64,000 nucleotides of DNA. Source: Phoronis australis (lineage: Eukaryota > Phoronida > Phoronidae). The notes under the pieces are model-generated. The model saw only the letters and a program-made list of their open reading frames with translations, was not told the DNA's origin and made no database searches. The translations under genes and the position numbers were made by a program. Location: assembly GCA_002633005.1 (NCBI GenBank), contig NMRA01001000.1:1-64000 (forward strand), read 5' to 3'. Below, piece by piece: positions 45,988 to 58,065 of the stretch (positions within the stretch are counted from its first letter, which is position 1; each line of letters starts with the position of its first letter).

Positions 45988-48900
45988 GTAGTTCTGGGCA
46001 CAGACGACACGTCCTGACCTTAGCCTTGTTATACTAAATTATTTAGTCTAAATACAGCTGTATTTTGACGGTAGTCTTAGCAGAAAAAAATCAGCTAGCT
46101 GGCTGGCTAAAGCGTCCTCAGCTTCTGATCGTCCCCATATAGACACTAATAGACAGTGCACTGGGGACGATCAGAAGCTGCAGAACGCCTGTGGTTCTGG
46201 GTATTGCGAGATGGAAGTTTCAATATTCAGATTATTCATCAGGATACACTCGACGTCTCGACGATACCCATCCCTTACCGGGACGTGCGTTCAGTAACGC
46301 TAGGACCTAGCTAAAATCTAGACAAAGTCACACGTTCTCATTTACACGGCAATATCTCACGTAATTTCGCAAAGTCTTGGTTTTTAGCGAGGTCCTAGCG
46401 TTACTGAATGGGAGGCGGTACTGCATTAGAAATATGCTTGTTTCATGGCACGTTTGTCAGTAGATTTGTACAAGTCCCACCAAACAATGAAACATGAAAA
46501 TTGATATTGAGTTCTATTGCGTTTGGGTGGAGTAAATAAATATTACTGCATTAACGATGACTTCCGCAGCCATGTGAGCACCTTAGATATATACATGTCC
46601 AAATTTGGCCGTTCCAAACATCCATCGTATCTGAGAAATGGGTTCATATGAAACTTTCATACACTATGCACTGTTTTCAAAAAGCTGTAAGGAATTATTT
46701 TTATGGTCCCTGACCTTTACATGAGGGGCTATCAAAAGTAGGACTTTTATGAAAGAAAAGTACGAAACTGCATAAAACGAAGACAAAATGTTAAGTTAGA
46801 GAAGCGTACTAACACCATTTTAGTATCCTTAGATAATTTCCCTGATGTGCTGTACAGTAGTATACACAATGTAAGCCAGGACATCCTAATGCATGAATTC
46901 TCGATGTCCTCTACATGGAAATTGTTTTATTTTTTTCAGTTTCCATCAATGGTTTGCCAGATTTTATTCAAGAAAGAATTTTCCTCAATCTTCACATCAA
47001 AGATGTATTCATATGTACTCAAGTCTGCTCTAAATGGAAAGATATCATTGAAAAGAACGTGTTTTGGAAGAGATTCATTGGACGATGGTTTGATATCACT
47101 GCTTCAGACCAGCTGCTGAGTCAGAGTGTTTTAAATGACTGGAAAAACCCAGAGGCATTCTTTCCGTACTTTACTGATGAGGGCGCTCCAAACTGCTGGG
47201 TGTTCAAACCGTATCCTGTGGTCTGGGGTTGTGGTGTCGCAGCCCCAAGGGACTTCTCACCAAATGAAACTGGCAACTCCAAAAACATTGCTGTGGCCCT
47301 GAGCAAGTTGACTGTCATGTCCAAAGGGTAGTTACATGTATTTCATTGGTCAACTATTGTGTATCAAACCAGTGTTCTCTAAGACACTTTTTAACTGGTT
47401 GCCACGACCCGTTCGATTTTATCTCTGTCCTGTTTAAATAGCATGCGACACAATTTGAACATAAAGGTATAATTTTTCTGTATTTGTAATATAACATGCA
47501 TGTACTGCTCACTGTCTAAATGTTCAAAGTGCTTGTAAACGCATCTGTTTGAATTTTTTAGTGTGGAGAACACTGAAAATATCTGTGTGTTAATCCTTTG
47601 GAATTATGGGACGGACTATTTATTAGAATTCATGCTAGTTTGAAACGGGTATTCATTCTTAAAAGGTGCACATTTCTGCTGTTCTCTTGCTTGGCCTCCT
47701 TGACTTTGGAAATTACATGTTTGCCTTTATGAAAATGTCATTGGATTTATTAAACAAATGTGTAATCATGAAAACTCCAGCTTCTGTGATAGCACCCTAC
47801 ACGTAAGCGCTTAAAAGGTATCTTTTTGACTTTTCTCTTGAGGAGATTAGTTACACATGATACTAATGTACATCTTGAAAACCTTGACAATGTACTTAAG
47901 TTGACTATGTGTTGTTTCAGTTGATGTTTTTGTCTTGAAATTTGAAATGAAGGTGTATCCAACCAGTGAAACTTTGGGATATGACACTGTTAGCATTATG
48001 GGATGTGACACTGTTAGCCTTATGGGATATGACACTATTAGCACATAGGGGTCGTATGCTTCATTAGTAAAGCATAATTGTCAGCATTTTGGGCAGATTT
48101 CATTAATATGATACCATTAATACTATGGGGATTTTTTCATTGATATTGTTGGCATCATGGTGCTGTTAGCATTTTGGGTATTTTTCATAATACTTGGCTA
48201 TGTTTTATTCATACTTTTAGAATATCTTCCTTGTTCATCTGTTTATCCATTTCTCTGCATAATCACTTAGATCTTCTTTTACAGTATTTCAAAGTTTGAC
48301 TGCTTTGCTACAGCAGGTGCCACTGAAGCAGATGGTATTTTACAGACAATCCTGATGCCTTGGGATAAACAGTATATGCCTACACCTGTGAGTGATTCGT
48401 ACATGTATAAATTAAACATCCGGATTTGGATGTTTCAACTTGCATGTCAGAATTAGTATTTCCCAGTTCTGGGAACGTCAGTAAGTGTTCTTTAAAACCA
48501 GAGCAACATCAACGCTGACTGCCAGTTGTAACAAAAAATCCAAATACCCCCATTCTATTGACTGAGACTATGACTACTCACAAATTTGAGTTCTTATGAG
48601 GGTTGAAACATAATCAGTTTGGAGTCCTGAATAGAATGGTATTCAATTTGCCTATTCTTGGAATTTTTGAGCAGTTAGAAATTCGTAGCAAAGATTTTTT
48701 GTTTTCCTCATTCAGTGTGCAAACGTGTAGTAGTTAATAAAAAAATCTCAGCTGCAAGAGTGCAACACCTAAATAATTAGCTGCATTAATGCAAAACCTA
48801 ATTTTTTATACTCAGCTGCAGTAGTGCAATACCTAAATACTCAGCTGCAGTTATGCAACACCTAATACTCAGCTGCAATAATGAAACCTTAGTAAATACT

Positions 48901-51415
48901 GTATTACACCTAATTACTCAGCTGCAATAATATTACACCCCAATACTCAGCTGCAATAATGAAACCCTAGTAAATACTGTATCACCTAATTACTCAGCTG
49001 CAATAATGTATCATCTAAATACTCAGCTGCAATAATAAAGCCCTAGTAAATACTGTAACACCTAAAGTACTCAGCTGCATATAATGAAGGACCTAAATAC
49101 TCAGCAGCAATGCCAGTAGCAATACCAGCGTTCTCAGATTATATCTAGATAACTAGTTGATGGATGTCAGTGAAACATGAGACAAATGTATGATGGCAAT
49201 GCGCCGACACAATTTGCACCCTTGCAACCTAGTTGCAAAGCACATTTTATTAGTATAGAAGAGGTGGAAAACTGACTCCATCAGTGTTAATGTAATGGGT
49301 TGTCTTAATTACTTGTCACAGTAAGTGGTGGGAGTTGGTTTTGAGTGACGTCACTAAGTCACTGACAAGGCTATTTGGTATGGTGCTCAGTGGCACAGGA
49401 TCAGAACACACAGTCTGTTTCTGTAGAAGCTAATTGACATTACGCTACCTGACGGGGATTTGCGTGTGGCCATTTGTATTACGTGTCTTGTAAATTCTTT
49501 TAGCAATGCCAGACAGCGATTTACTTGCAGTTAAGGATAAATTGATGAGCTATTTTCAATTTTTTTCAGCACAAGTCAGAATAGATTGTGTAGGTTTCAT
49601 TTGAAAAGTAGCTATGCTTTGTGATTGTGGGTTGGGCGATAATTGGTTGACTCCATTAATTGCGCAAAAACCATTCATTAGCACCAGTGGAGAGTGCTAT
49701 TGTGACCTGCAACTACACCAACTTCTCCTGTGGGAATAATTTCAACTAAGTTGCGATTAACAATCAAAGTCATTTCAAAATCAATTATTGGCATGCTATG
49801 GCTGCAACTCTCACGACACTCCTGTTGGTCATTCCTGTGGCTACTTGGTGGTCATAATGGTTTGTGATGCGACGCGAGTTGATAGAATCTTGTTACCCAT
49901 GATGCACAAGATCAGACTTTTGGCCATTGGGTTACTTATGTATTTTGACCTTTGCCGTTGCAAAATCCTTTCTCGAATCTATGGGACAATCTCAATACAA
50001 TTCCTTCAGTGCACTGAAACAGGACCTAACTTCCCTCTCAAAATCCACCGGACAATTTCTTAAACAGCCAAGTAAATTATAATAATGCTCTTACATAACC
50101 CTTGGCTTACAAGGACTTCATGCTTTTGCTGAACTGTATTATTAGCTGTAGATTTGCCTTGAAATATGAGGTCGTCCACCCTTGTCATGACCTGTGTAAA
50201 ATAGTAACAAACTGTTGTCAGCAAGCAAGTTTCTACTATTAAAAGAACATATACAGTGATAGAAACTTTATTTACTTATCCCACAGATAAAATTTGATAT
50301 TTATTCTAAATCTGATAATGACCTGTGACACAAACAATTGCAAAATAAGATGTTGATTTGTTTCAGGAAGACCTGCAGAATCTCCTACATATCAACCCTG
50401 AGGTCATGGATTATGACTCCAGTAACAGCAATTCTCAATTTACCGCTTCACTATTGCGCGGCACGTTTGGAATGAGAAACCTCATTGATCTTCCCACCGA
50501 TGGTGATTATGATGATGAGGAGGAGGAAGAGGAGGATGAGTAAGTATGTGACCACCAGGTGTCGCTGAACAGTCGTTTGCTGTTTTGTGTAGTCAGATGC
50601 CATCTTGTAGAACAAAACTGAACACTGCTGTCATTCTTATATAAATCTTACAAACAAGCAACTAAATGAATAAACAGATTACCAAAATTTACCGTTTGCA
50701 GCCTGAGCATCGTATTTCAGTTTTTTTTTAAAATGTTGTCTCTAGTTACCTGAAAAACGTCATGTCATGTCTGGATCAAAAAGTTTTATTTTCTCATTTT
50801 CTTTAAAGTGCTTTTCCGTGTACAAGTCATGTGCCATAGGTGATAATGTTTTGTCATGGGCGGTGCACCATGGAGGGGGGCTGGGGGCGGGGCTATACAT
50901 ATGTAGCTACCCACTTATTTTAGTGCTGCGCCACCATGTTTGTTATTTGCGGGCATTCACAACAATATTTTTGTTCAACATTGATGAAGTTGCATCTTCA
51001 ACACACCATAACATCACGTCAGTGTCCTGTGCCTGGTGTCATTTTATTTTATTACTCTATGTCAGTTTTTTTATAGTTATATAGATTTAAATACATATTT
51101 TCTGCTCGAAGTGTGACTTGTCTGTAAAGTTAATTGAAATGTGTTTCTTTGTGATCATGCAGAGATGAAGAGGGGGAGGAGTGTTGCGGAGGTGATGGAG
51201 TCGATGATGAACAGGTCACACACCAGGTGCCATCGAGAAAGACGAAGCTGAACAAAGAAAAGCGGGACTTCCAGCAGTGGTTAGCAAAGATCTTAAGTAC
51301 ATCAAACACATATTTTTTTGGCGAAAACCTGATGAACCCTGTACTATATTTCCACCTAACCAAGCTGTCGCCTGGTATTATAGGGGGAATCATTAGTGGA
51401 TTGATTTTCACTTAA
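45975..51415 (+). CDS. F-box protein, tandem family copy B (five coding exons)
   Basis: Exons are 45975-45987, 46940-47327, 48285-48387, 50367-50539 and 51163-51415. The product is 309 aa and all frames are open. The F-box (SINGLPDFIQERIFLNL, VFICTQVCSKWKD, VFWKRFIGRWF) keeps the hydrophobic pattern for Skp1 binding. The remainder matches copy A, with a 110-nt stretch of exon 2 almost identical. Exon 2 differs from copy A at 18 of 129 residues. Exon 4 has its own variable segment (MDYDSSNSNSQFTA) and a longer acidic run (DYDDEEEEEEDE). As in A, the C-terminal region is not a domain I recognise. It is intact and probably functional. Its 3' end is repeated at 55281-60172. Confidence 0.8.
45999..46193. 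mobile_element. 195-bp inverted-repeat element with 8-bp target duplication in intron 1 of B
   Basis: The element begins CACAGACGACACG and ends CAGAACGCCTGTG, so the termini are CACAG(A/G)CG. It is flanked by direct repeats GTTCTGGG (45991-45998 and 46194-46201). Copy C has a single GTTCTGGG in the matching place. Inside, perfect 19-base arms (46119-46137, CAGCTTCTGATCGTCCCCA; 46162-46180) form a hairpin. An 8-bp duplication is typical of hAT-type transposition. It encodes no protein. Confidence 0.75.
46282..46416. mobile_element. Second inverted-repeat element in intron 1 of B
   Basis: Perfect 19-base arms TTCAGTAACGCTAGGACCT (46290-46308) and inverse (46390-46408) extend through GCTAAAA. 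Copy C reads CCTTACCGGTACTGCATT where B reads CCTTACCGG, the element, then GGTACTGCATT. This shows a clean insertion in B only. Confidence 0.8.
46940..47327 (+). other. Exon 2 (F-box exon) of copy B
   Basis: TTTTTTTCAG precedes the exon and GTAGTT follows. The length of 388 bases is the same as in A and C. In-frame reading past the donor hits a stop at once, which supports the splice site. Confidence 0.85.
48745..49110. repeat. Intronic minisatellite in copy B
   Basis: Units of the form AATACTCAGCTGCAATAATG followed by TAACACCTA repeat about a dozen times. It is related to the array at 37137-38045 and sits in the same intron. Confidence 0.85.
50367..50539 (+). other. Exon 4 of copy B
   Basis: TTGTTTCAG precedes the exon and GTAAGT follows. 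The first 42 bases are identical to copy A. The next 40 or so are strongly diverged, then LLRGTFGMRNLI is conserved. Confidence 0.85.
51163..51415 (+). other. Exon 5 of copy B, with stop
   Basis: ATCATGCAG precedes the exon. It encodes DEEGEECCGGDGVDDEQ, a Lys-rich stretch, FQQWLAKIL and SPGIIGGIISGLIFT before TAA. Confidence 0.85.
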
Positions 51416-52315
51416 GTGAGAAACAAATACCCCTGATTTGGGAGTATTTCAGTATCAGAAACATTACTCATCTGTATAGCTTGTCCACTCAGTGGAGGTA
51501 GGTAGGTGTTCCTGTGGTGGGGAACATCAACCATAGGTTGGTTTTGGTAGACCTATTCAGGATAGAGAGCCTCAATTTTTGAAACTTTTAACCAGTTGTG
51601 GCTACAGGCCACTTATAGCCAGTAAAGCTGGCCAGTCTTGTTTTGAAATGTGCTCACAATCATCATGTTTTAAAGAACAAATTATGGATCTTGTCTATAA
51701 AAATGTGGCTTCGTATTAAAACAACATTTAGCTGTGGGATTTATTGGGTAATGTTCTGCTAATATCCCAGTAGGCGGAGCAACTGGACTGGTGAGCATCA
51801 CTTTGTAGCCAAAACTGACGTCTATTGTACTGACATCATCTGCTCATGTAACCACCTGTGGTTTGTTTAGACGCAAACATGTAATGTCGGGCATAAAGCA
51901 ATGCCATGCAACCATTTATGATCATGATAAATGGGCTTTGTTCTGCTTTCATTACTCTTAAATTGTCTCTCTGCCCTGCTGTATTTTCACCGGATTCGCG
52001 AAATGTTGATTTTCACACTTTTGGTGAGCCAGGTGGTGGTCTATCCACCTGCGACTGTGATTGTTGGAAGTTTGCCATAAGTGAGGATAATTGTATTTGT
52101 TTGGCTAGGGTGATGCAATACCTCCACATATACAGTGTATGACACAATGTGTTCTCTTATTTTGTGTTACTGGATTCATTACACATCTCAAGGAATGAGA
52201 TTTCTTCTTGCAATAAATTAATTTTCAGTCATTTGTTGATGTACTGAAATTTTTTTGTCTTATGTAATTTTGTAACTTTGTTATCTTTGTAGTTTTTACC
52301 AAATTATCCATTTAA

Positions 52316-52321
52316 AATAAA
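52316..52321 (+). terminator. Poly(A) signal of copy B
   Basis: AATAAA in the context CCATTTAAAATAAAGTGC lies 0.9 kb after the stop. The same position and context occur in copies A (AGTAAA) and B' (AATAAA). Confidence 0.55.
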
Positions 52322-53087
52322 GTGCTTTGCAATGACAACAACTGTTTTATTAAAAACCAAAACCAAAATTTTCAAATTTTTGTTCTGTCTTTTTAATGTT
52401 CATTATTGCAACATTTTTATCTAAATTCTGATGGTTGTCTTGACTTGCTGCCCATTCTGTAGTAACGATGCCAGCCCTGTTCTCCATCTTGCTCATAGTT
52501 CTCAAGGGCCTACAATTAGCAGATGCAGGGGGAGTGAACAGTGTGCTTTTAATGCATTTCACCCAGAATGCCTGCTTGTGGTAGGGGGCGCAGTACGATT
52601 AGGAGGGTGTGTGTGGGCGTTGTCGGGGACATTTTGTAAACACGCAATTTAAGGCCATATCGGCTTAGGTAAGTATTTTGCCATACAGAACGACAACAGC
52701 AAAAAAACGTCCTTCTACATGTACTTGTAGATGGCAAAGTAACATTTTGTGTGGAGAAAATAGATGGCAAACCTCTTGCACAACTCTCCTTACTTCCTTT
52801 CAGATTCCCACACGATATTTTAAGTCTCCATTTGACAAGTAGGAACTCGAAGTTGGGAGTTCAATCTATATTTAGTATTTCAAATTAGCTAAAATGTATC
52901 CTCTTATTATATGGAACTGACGTTGCTGTCCTGTTCGTTGGCAAGTGACAATACACTTGCAAATCTTTCATATGAGCAATTGGGGACCACTTGTTTTTAA
53001 TGCAATTTAGTGTGTTTTTCGCGTTCTAAGTCTCTTGAAAAGTCCGAGTAAACGAGACAAATGTCCACAGGAATTCTGCGCGGATGC

Positions 53088-53212
53088 ACAATTCCTAGGC
53101 CTGAACCAAGTGGCCCCGATTTTTTTTAGTCCTCGTTGATTTTTGTCAGTAAAAGGTCCGCATACCGAAAAATTCGAGCCCCCCTATATTTTAGGCTGGG
53201 TGCGCGCATGCT
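53088..53212 (-). repeat. Dispersed repeat segment, minus orientation
   Basis: Read on minus, it has GCGCACCCAGCCTAAAATAT, GGGCTCGAATTTTTCG, GCGGACCTTTTACTGAC and GAGGACTAAAAAAAATCGGG. It is the same family as at 23.7 and 44.8 kb, with its duplicate at 57945-58065. Confidence 0.7.
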
Positions 53213-53929
53213 GTAAGGAATACTCTTTGTGTTTCAATGCTAAGTGCCCATTCAAGTGACCATGCGCAGTGCTAAAAAATTAGTTGAAATTATTTTGGAA
53301 TCGTTTTTGTTTGAAAGTCAATTTTTCATGAGATCGGATGAGTCATAGTAGAACTAAACATGGTTTTATTTTTCAAAATTTAATGTATAAATTGTGCTTT
53401 TAATTCGTGTTTTTAACTTTCAACTTCACAAAGTAACAAAATGTGAAGAATTTTAATTTTTTTGTTGTTACGGACATAGGCTACACTTGGGTCACGAAGT
53501 GTGAAGCTTCATTCGATCTCTTCACCATCACAGCTTTTCAGTGATTTTTAATTATCGTGCTATTCAAATTCTAGGAGAAACGCGTTTATGGTACACAGTC
53601 GCCTTGGTAACAGTTCTGCATTTCCACTTTCATACTTAAAACGTGATTTTGGTCCTGTTTGCATTGCTGAATTGTTCCCATGTACATTCCACGTTACTTA
53701 TTGTGCTAAAATGTTGATACGGGTAGGATCGTTTTGACATGTTGAGATCACTTCGGAATAACAAGTTACCATGAAAATTTGTTTTTAAGAGATGGTATTT
53801 TATCTCTCTTCCAACTTCTGCTGTCATATCTTGCTTATCGTACTCACAAAGTGCGGGTCGGTGGAGTCCTGTAACCCTCATCTTCACCCGGCTAGGTGAA
53901 TGCTGGAGTACATAAATTATCAGGATAGC

Positions 53930-54720
53930 GCACTAGGCCATCTCCTCTCGGACAAGAATAAACTCTAAAACCATCTTACACGCTGATGACATGCACAATT
54001 TTCTAGTATCCATTCCCGAAGGATTATCCTCAGCATTTCCTTCAATCTGAACTGGACATTCTGACTGGTCTCATTAATGGAGGAAGAATTTTAAACCTGA
54101 AAAAAGTGTTGATTTAACATTTTCCAAATCTTATCAACACAGACTATCACACAAATCACTCGATGAAGAAAACATTCCCAAAAACACACATAAACACCTT
54201 TAGTGTATTAAGTGGACGAAAAGTTCTCATTCACGCCTCACTGTTGTGTTGTCCAAAAGGTACAGAAGCTAATTAATCCAATCAAACCTCTGTTTCTCGT
54301 CGTCCTGACTCCGCGTATCTTGTAACTCATGATGAAAGGATCCAACACAATTGCGATGAATGAGGTCCTGAAAAGTCTCAACTGGAACAAACTAGCCACC
54401 CGTTGCAAACTTGACGCATCCATTTATACTTTTAAAGTCTAACAACTATTAGGATAAAATCACGGCTATTTGACTCTAACAAGCGGCCAGGCACTAGACC
54501 TGGACTTCGACACAGTATCTCGTATTCTATTCCACCATCCCTCAGCCAGGCATTTCGAAGATCCACAATGATGACTTGCATTGAAAAATGGAAATCTTTA
54601 CCATCTAACATGAAAGAAAGCACTGACCTCAGTTGTCACACTTAAGCAAAACTTCAAACAGGATACCGCTGCTTCAGATGTGCCAGAGCCCTCAACTTCC
54701 CCGCATTCATGAAATTAGCT
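53930..54720 (+). mobile_element. Decayed non-LTR retrotransposon RT fragment (left copy)
   Basis: ACCATCTTACACGCTGATGA encodes T-I-L-H-A-D-D, matching the (Y/F)xDD catalytic motif of non-LTR reverse transcriptases (here H-A-D-D). Further on, VLKSLNWNKLATRC-type sequence resembles the segment after the palm of jockey/CR1-like elements. About 130 bp present in the right copy (59176-59303) are missing here. Stops interrupt all frames, so it is inactive. Confidence 0.6.
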
Positions 54721-55199
54721 TGTATAGATCAACATCTTATTGTGCCTTAACCGAGCGCTGGACTTGAAATTTAGACAATTTCTTTTCATGTTGCCTGGGA
54801 AATTTCCAGTCAGTTGCTCATTATCTTAGTTGACCGCACAGTAAAGGAAGAGCTTTTCCAGACACTTGAACAATACCCCGTTAACAACTGTTACTCTGAC
54901 TACATTGCGTAGTTTTTGATAAAATTGAATTCTTGCTGAATGTTTATAGAGTCCACTAACGATCGATATTTTTCTTGTCGTCGATTGCTGAATGACTATT
55001 CCGGCCTTAGCGGAATCATTTGCCTTAAAACACTTCATTTGAACACCGTTTAAACAACATGTAATCCTTCTTATTAATTAGCAAGATATGTACGTATGTC
55101 TTAAAATTGTCTGTCTATCCCGGATTATTAAACTTGCATTCCTGTATAGAACAACAAGGAATTATTTCTGCATCTGGTGTCCTTATTGTATCTCTAAAT

Positions 55200-55202
55200 A
55201 TG

Positions 55203-55279
<77 letters not shown>
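55200..55279. repeat. (GT)n microsatellite ending at a one-base gap
   Basis: The GT run is about 73 bases long and stops at the N at 55280. In the right-hand duplicate, the sequence after AAATATGTACAT instead continues TTACTGTAAACTG. Confidence 0.95.
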
Positions 55280-55556
55280 NGGGGCGGGGCTATACATATG
55301 TAGCTACCCACTTATTTTAGTGCTGCGCCACCATGTTTGTTATTTGCGGGCATTCACAATATTTTTGTTCAATATTGATGAAGTTGCATCTTCAACACAC
55401 CATAACATCACGTCAGTGTCCTGTGCCTGATGTCATTTTATTTTATTACTCTATGTCAGTTTTTTTATAGTTATATAGATTTAAATACATATTTTCTGCT
55501 CGAAGTGTGATTTGTCTGTAAAGGTAATTGAAAAGTGTTTCTTTATGATCATGCAG

Positions 55557-55809
55557 AGATGAAGAGGGGGAGGAGTGTTGCGGAGGTGATGGAGTCGATG
55601 ATGAGCAGGTCCCACACCAGGTGCCATCGAGAAAGACGAAGCTGAAGGAAGAAAAGCGGGACTTCCAGCAGTGGTTAGCAAAGACCTTAAGTATATCAAA
55701 CACATATTTTTTTGGCGAAAACCTGATGAATCCTGTGATATATTTCCACCTAACCAAGCTGTCGCCTGGCATTATAGGGGGAATCATTAGTGGACTGATT
55801 TTCACTTAA
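55557..55809 (+). pseudogene. Isolated exon 5 of the F-box family (B')
   Basis: ATCATGCAG precedes an open exon that encodes DEEGEECCGGDGVDDEQ, FQQWLAKTL and SPGIIGGIISGLIFT, ending in TAA, nearly identical to exon 5 of copy B. Exons 1-4 are absent because the block begins in intron 4 at an assembly gap. It is either a second allele of copy B exon 5 left unmerged in the assembly, or a real partial duplicate. The open frame favours an allele. I list it as a fragment and not as a separate gene. Confidence 0.7.
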
Positions 55810-56702
55810 ATGAGAAACAAATACCCCTGATTTGGGAGTATTTCAGTATCAAAAACATACTCATCTGTATAGTTTGTCCACTTAGTGGAGTTAGGTAGAT
55901 GTTCCTGTGGCGAGGAACACCAACCATAAGTTGGTTTTGGTAGACCTATTGAGGATAGAGAGCCTCAATTTTTGCAACTTTTAACCAGTTGTGGCTACAG
56001 GCCACTTATAGCCAGTAAAGTTGGCTAGTCTTGTTTTAAAATGTGCTCACAAACATCATGTTTTAAAGAACGGATTATGGGTCTTGTCTATAAAAATGTG
56101 ACTTTTTATTAAAAACATTTAGCTATGGGATTCATTGGGTAATGTTCTGCTAGTATCCCAGTAGGTGGAGCAACTGGACTGGTGAGCATCACTTTGTAGC
56201 GAAAACTGACTTGTATTGTACTGGCATCATCTGCTCATGTAACCACCTGTGGTTTATTCAGACGCAAACATGTAATGTCGGGCATAAAGCAATGCCATGC
56301 AACCATTTCTGATCATGACAACTGGGCTTTGTTCTGCTTTCATTACTCATAAATCGTCTCTCTGCCCTCATGTATTTTCACCGGATTCGCAAAATGTTGA
56401 TTTTCACCTTTTTGGTGAGCCAGGTGGTGGTCTATCCACCTGCGACTGGATTGTTGGAAGTTTGCCTTAAGCGAGGATAATTGTATTTGTTTGGCTAGGG
56501 TGATGCAATACCTCCACATATATGACACAATGTGTGCTCTTATTTTGTGTTACTGAATTCATTACACATCTCAAGGAATGATATTTCTTCTTGCAATAAA
56601 TTAATTTTCAGTCATTTGTTAATGTACTGAAATTTTTTCCTGTTATGTAATTTTGCAACTTTGTTATCTTTGTAGCTTTTACGAATTAAATTATCCATTT
56701 AA

Positions 56703-56708
56703 AATAAA
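56703..56708 (+). terminator. Poly(A) signal of B' fragment
   Basis: AATAAA in the same context as in copy B, 0.9 kb after the stop. Confidence 0.5.
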
Positions 56709-57689
56709 GTGCTTTGCAACGACAACAACTCAGTTTTATTAAAAACCAAAACCAAATTTTCAAATTTGTGTTCTGTCTTTTTAATGTTCATTATTGCAAC
56801 ATTTTTATCAATTCTGATGGTTGTCTTGACTTGCTGCCCATTCTGTGGTAATGATGCCAGCCCTGTTCTCCATCTTGCTCATCGTTTTCAAGGGCCTACA
56901 ATTAGCAGATGCAGAGGGGGTGAACAGTGTGCATTTAATGCATTTCACCCAGAATGCCTGTTTGTGGTAGGGGGCGCAGCACGATTAGGAGGGTGTGTGT
57001 GGGCGTTGTCGGGGACATTTTGTAAACACGCCTTAAAGAACGCAATTTAAGGCCATATCGGCTTAGGTAAGTATTTTGCCATACAACAGCAAAAAAACGT
57101 CCTTCCACATGTACTTGTAGATGACAAAATAACATTTTGTGTGGAGAAAATAGAGGGCAAACCTCTTGCACAATAGTTCCTTTCAGATTCCCACGCGATA
57201 TTTCTCCATTTGACAAAACAAAAGATTCAAGTAGGAACTCCAAGTTGTGAGTTCAATCTATATTTTGTATTTCAAATTAGCTAAAATGTATCCTCTTATA
57301 TGGAACTGGCGTTGCTGTCCTGTTCCTTAGCAAGTGACAACACACCTGCAAATCTTTAATATGAGCAATTGGGGACCACTTGTTTTTTCAAAGGAAGTTA
57401 TTTTAAACTTAATTTCTCAGGGTAGTGATAAATATTCCACATTGTTTTGATTTCCGATTTTTCGTTCCTTCGTTTTAACACGTTATAGAGCATCAAATCC
57501 ACATCTATCAAGTATTACTTGGAAAACTTGGAGCTTATTTATAACTCAACTTTAAACCGTTAGGATTTAGATCGGATTGGCTGTGCTTGTAGTCGACCTT
57601 GCTTTGTTTATATCACATTTTCCGTATAAAGTATTGTGCGTGTATATCTTGCCATACCAAAATAAAGAATCGTGCTTTCTCCCGAGGAA

Positions 57690-57880
57690 ACAAAATCGCT
57701 GAAGTGACGGAACAGTTGACAGGTCATTTTTTTGAAATTTGAAACTAAATGCTTTGACACAAACAGAAATTCAAAAGCTTTAGTAACAAACTGTAAAAAC
57801 ACTTGGTTAGCAGGTGAAATTCTGTTTCAGTGGAGAACCACTTTGAATAATGCAATTTAGTCTGTTTTTCACGTTCTAAG
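57690..57880 (+). repeat. Dispersed repeat shared with 14085-14300
   Basis: CTGAAGTGACGGAACAGTTGA, TTTGAAATTTGAAACTAAA and ATTCTGTTTCAGTGGAGAAC align with the locus at 14.1 kb. It falls in the segment missing from the left duplicate. Confidence 0.6.
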
Positions 57881-57944
57881 CCTCTTGAAAAGTCCGAGTA
57901 AACGAGACAAAAGTCCACATGAATTCTGCGCGGATGCGCAATTC

Positions 57945-58065
57945 CTAGGCCTGAACCAAGTGGCCCCGTTTTTTTTAGTCCTCGTTGATTTTTGTCAGTA
58001 AAAGGTCCGCATACCGAAAAGTTCGAGCCCCCCTATATTTTAGGCTGGGTGCGCACATGCTGTAA
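57945..58065 (-). repeat. Dispersed repeat segment, minus orientation
   Basis: Duplicate of 53088-53212 with the same blocks; related to the copies at 23.7 and 44.8 kb. Confidence 0.7.

Larger units (their letters stand above)
50884..55207 (+). repeat. Segmental duplicate, left copy (end of gene B and downstream flank)
   Basis: This 4.3-kb stretch aligns along its whole length with 55281-60172. The left copy ends at the GT run leading to the single N at 55280, and the right copy starts immediately after that N. Differences include a roughly 480-bp segment present at about 57377-57855 but missing near 52998, and about 130 bp present at 59176-59303 but missing near 54319. Confidence 0.85.

Noticed and set aside
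45596-46010. Minus-strand frames of 89-114 codons
   Set aside because: They are antisense to the promoter block and start exon of copy B. The similar minus frames at 60315-60764 are explained by the duplicated upstream DNA.
55088-55430. Frames with Cys-Val or Thr-His runs
   Set aside because: Translations of the GT microsatellite, crossing an assembly gap.
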